Assembly: GCF_040412425.1 (NCBI RefSeq)
Contig: NC_089795.1
Span: 77,701,663 to 77,765,662 of the forward strand
From: Macrobrachium rosenbergii
Lineage: Eukaryota > Arthropoda > Malacostraca > Decapoda > Palaemonidae
Direction: 5' to 3'
DNA length: 64,000 nucleotides
Part shown: one piece after another, positions 1-64,000 of the stretch
Position numbering within the stretch: the first letter of the stretch is position 1
Layout: each line of letters opens with the position of its first letter
The notes under the pieces: generated by a model
Database searches by the model: none
What the model was told of the DNA's origin: nothing
What the model saw: only the letters and a program-made list of their open reading frames with translations
Program-made: the position numbers and the translations under genes

Positions 1-218
1 TACAACTGTAAATTTATATGAATCATTATAATCCATGAGACAGCAAATCAGCAAGAGCTTGAGTGAGAAGGGTTCATTGAAGCTTCATCCTGAATAAGCT
101 GCACATATTAACTGACTTATGGTAGGAATGTTAATGTTTTGAGATACATCTAATCATGTTATCATATTTCAATTAGAATGAGCATAGTGGAATTTCTACT
201 TTAAAAATACATCCTTAC

Positions 219-62363
<62,145 letters not shown>

Positions 62364-62439
62364 CTGCAAAGTCAAAAAATTTAAATCAACATTAAATAAC
62401 CATAATACAGCTAACATTAATGTTCACTAATTGATCTTA

Positions 62440-62850
62440 CTGCTTCCATTATTCCAGCTTACTACCACTTTCTCCTCTTTACATTACTTCACATCTTAAA
62501 ACCCTTTCAAACTCTTACTAGTTTCTGCAGCTTTTCTTCATTTTCTTCACTATCCCTAAACAGTACTGTAGCATCTGCAAACTTCAATCATATCACGCCA
62601 ACTTCATAATTCATTTTTAATCAACTTTACACAGACATCTGCTGCGCTTTAACTTCCTGAATGAAACTTAAATATAAAGATACTGAAGAGCCATGTACAT
62701 TATATACAGTATAGTTCAACAAACCATCTCAGACTCACTTATAACTGAAACTTGTTTGACTCTCATCTACATATTTTTACACATGCACCACTTTTATCAT
62801 AAATATTTTACATGCTCTCAACATAATTTGCATCAACTCCCACACTGACC
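62440..62850 (-). mobile_element. LINE RT fragment with mutated motif C
   Basis: The minus strand at about 62,510-62,600 reads LKFADATVLFRDSEENEEKL QKLV, matching the RT motif C block LKFADDTVLFxxSEExLxxL, but with Ala in place of the second catalytic Asp. Flanking sequence is T/C-rich antisense LINE type with stops. It is a dead fragment. Confidence 0.8.
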
Positions 62851-62996
62851 TACTATTGATTCCACCATTAGTTTTTTCTGCATTCCACACAACTGTTCCA
62901 AAATGCGATTAATCCAAACATATTCTGTTATACAAAATCCTGGTCTCCTTTCATCTATATATGTATATACAAACAAATACATATATATAACATATA

Positions 62997-63815
62997 CAGT
63001 CGACACCCAGTATTCACGGGGGGGGGGGACCACAACCCCCCACAAATAGCTAAAATCAGTGAATACTTGACACTCCCTCTAAAAATGCTTATAACTGTCT
63101 ATTTTAATCTTTCAAACACCAAAGACCCCCCTCTAAAAATGCTGATAGCTGCCTGTTTTAATTGTTCGAACACCACATATACCTTAAACTATCATCCTAA
63201 AACACTTATATATCTTTTTAATCTAATTTAAATGTTATTTTAATATAATTTTAATATAACATCAATCACTTTAATATCATTTCAATACTTATCAATTCTG
63301 AGCATCGTACCTATAACGAGTGAAAAAACCAGCTTAGGAGCCACCTACCAACAAGGTTCGCTAGAAGGAAGTCCCTTGGGTACTATAAGGGGGTCTCTCC
63401 TGAACTTATGGAGGGGAGAGAACCAGTTTTTTACCAGCCAAAGCTAAAAACCTATCTTTCCACATAAGTTTCTCTCTCTCTCTTTCAGTTATTATTTAAT
63501 CTTATTACTATTGTTATAGATGCAGTATTATTATTATTATTATTACTATTGTTAATCTTATTAATCTTATTAATATTTGAAAATGAGTATTTATTACCTG
63601 TATTATTACAGATACAGCATTATTAGTATTATTATTACTTAATCTCATTAATCTCAATCTTAATATTTGAAAATTTGTAAATAATTTTATCATAAAAAAT
63701 TTATTTAGTCATGAAAATAACATCAAAATACACTAATTAGCGAATATTTTTCGATGAAAAAGTCCCTGAATTGACGTATTTTTCGTGAGCATTTTAAGGA
63801 GTGGCTCCCTGTTAA
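62997..63815. mobile_element. pogo/Tigger-like element, degenerate 3' end
   Basis: It begins after a TA with CAGTCGACACCCAGTATTCA, a typical pogo/Tigger start, followed by G11, a C-rich run and an internal inverted pair GTATTCAC (63,010-63,017) / GTGAATAC (63,059-63,066). Two 57-bp-spaced copies of CCCTCTAAAAATGCT(T/G)ATA follow at about 63,075 and 63,132. The GCGAATATTTTTCGATGAAA words near 63,740 look like its decayed far end. The right boundary is approximate. Confidence 0.6.
63075..63175. repeat. 57-bp internal duplication in the Tigger-like element
   Basis: Two diverged copies of a unit with CCCTCTAAAAATGCT, TTTTAAT and TTC(A/G)AACACCA, offset about 57 bp. Confidence 0.8.
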
Positions 63816-64000
63816 TTAAGTTTTGCCCATTAAATTTGTCAGTGTCAGTACTTTCACTCACTAAGCCTCAAAGCACCTGCCCTAATCTGTTTATGACTTT
63901 CACTGGCCAAAAGACTTCTCCAAAACAGAAATCTTCCTTCTCAGTGTCCAAGTGCATGGCCTGCAGCAGGAATTAATGGGACTTGCCTGCGACAGCCAGG

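Larger units (their letters stand above)
62364..64000 (-). other. Intron upstream of exon 1, to the window end
   Basis: At least 1.6 kb with a LINE fragment (62,440-62,850) and a pogo/Tigger-like element (62,997 to about 63,815). The last 180 bp (63,820-64,000) are less AT-rich. I find no VPS13 homology there on the minus strand. Confidence 0.7.

Noticed and set aside
63785..63976. Plus-strand frame at the window end and a possible further VPS13 exon on the minus strand
   Set aside because: Neither strand shows VPS13 similarity or convincing splice borders. The plus frame overlaps the tail of the Tigger-like element.

Overview
The window is nuclear DNA from an animal. It is AT-rich, holds no long open reading frame, and is full of microsatellites, mostly (GA)n/(CT)n, and decayed transposons. 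One gene accounts for all the protein-coding signal I can support: an interior part of a very large VPS13A/C-type bridge-like lipid-transfer protein gene, read on the minus strand. Repeat families that I recall from decapod crustaceans (the GGCCAAAGGCCAAGC repeat at 46.8 kb, TTAA-flanked AT-rich elements, pogo/Tigger-like elements) suggest a decapod, perhaps a palaemonid or other caridean shrimp. That placement rests on memory and composition and is only moderately supported.

Gene layout. Twenty-four exons run from 62,363 down to 219 on the minus strand. All 23 junctions join with matching codon phase and all use AG/GT sites. They give one uninterrupted frame of 3,648 nt, or 1,216 codons. The product covers the middle of the VPS13 rod (repeating beta-groove modules), from after the N-terminal chorein end to just before the VAB/SHR-BD adaptor-binding region. 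The start codon, the N-terminal exons (beyond 64,000) and the C-terminal exons (before position 1) lie outside the window. Introns range from 107 bp (46,252-46,358) to about 12.5 kb (29,112-41,638). A 30-nt microexon at 53,745-53,774 adds a ten-residue acidic insert.

Intron content. The space between exons is a transposon graveyard. It holds LINE reverse-transcriptase remnants (22.4-23.75 kb minus, 45.29-45.66 kb minus, 52.44-53.41 kb plus, 62.44-62.85 kb minus), a tRNA-derived SINE-like copy (20.82-21.12 kb), a TTAA-flanked piggyBac-like non-autonomous element with about four internal repeats of roughly 360 bp (26,638-28,388), and pogo/Tigger-like elements (57,535-57,834; 62,997 to about 63,815). 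It also holds a candidate MITE with 15-bp inverted ends (38,900-39,713) inside a decayed coding-like retroelement, a long imperfect palindrome of about 530 bp (40,525-41,058) next to a perfect 24-bp hairpin (41,052-41,119), and a patch of 20-bp quasi-palindromic units (43,241-43,393). Many short local tandem duplications are scattered through the introns.

I see no prokaryotic operons, CRISPR arrays, rRNA or convincing tRNA genes. No second host gene is supported. The most unusual items are structural: the long palindrome with its adjacent hairpin, the internally repeated TTAA element, and the VPS13 microexon.
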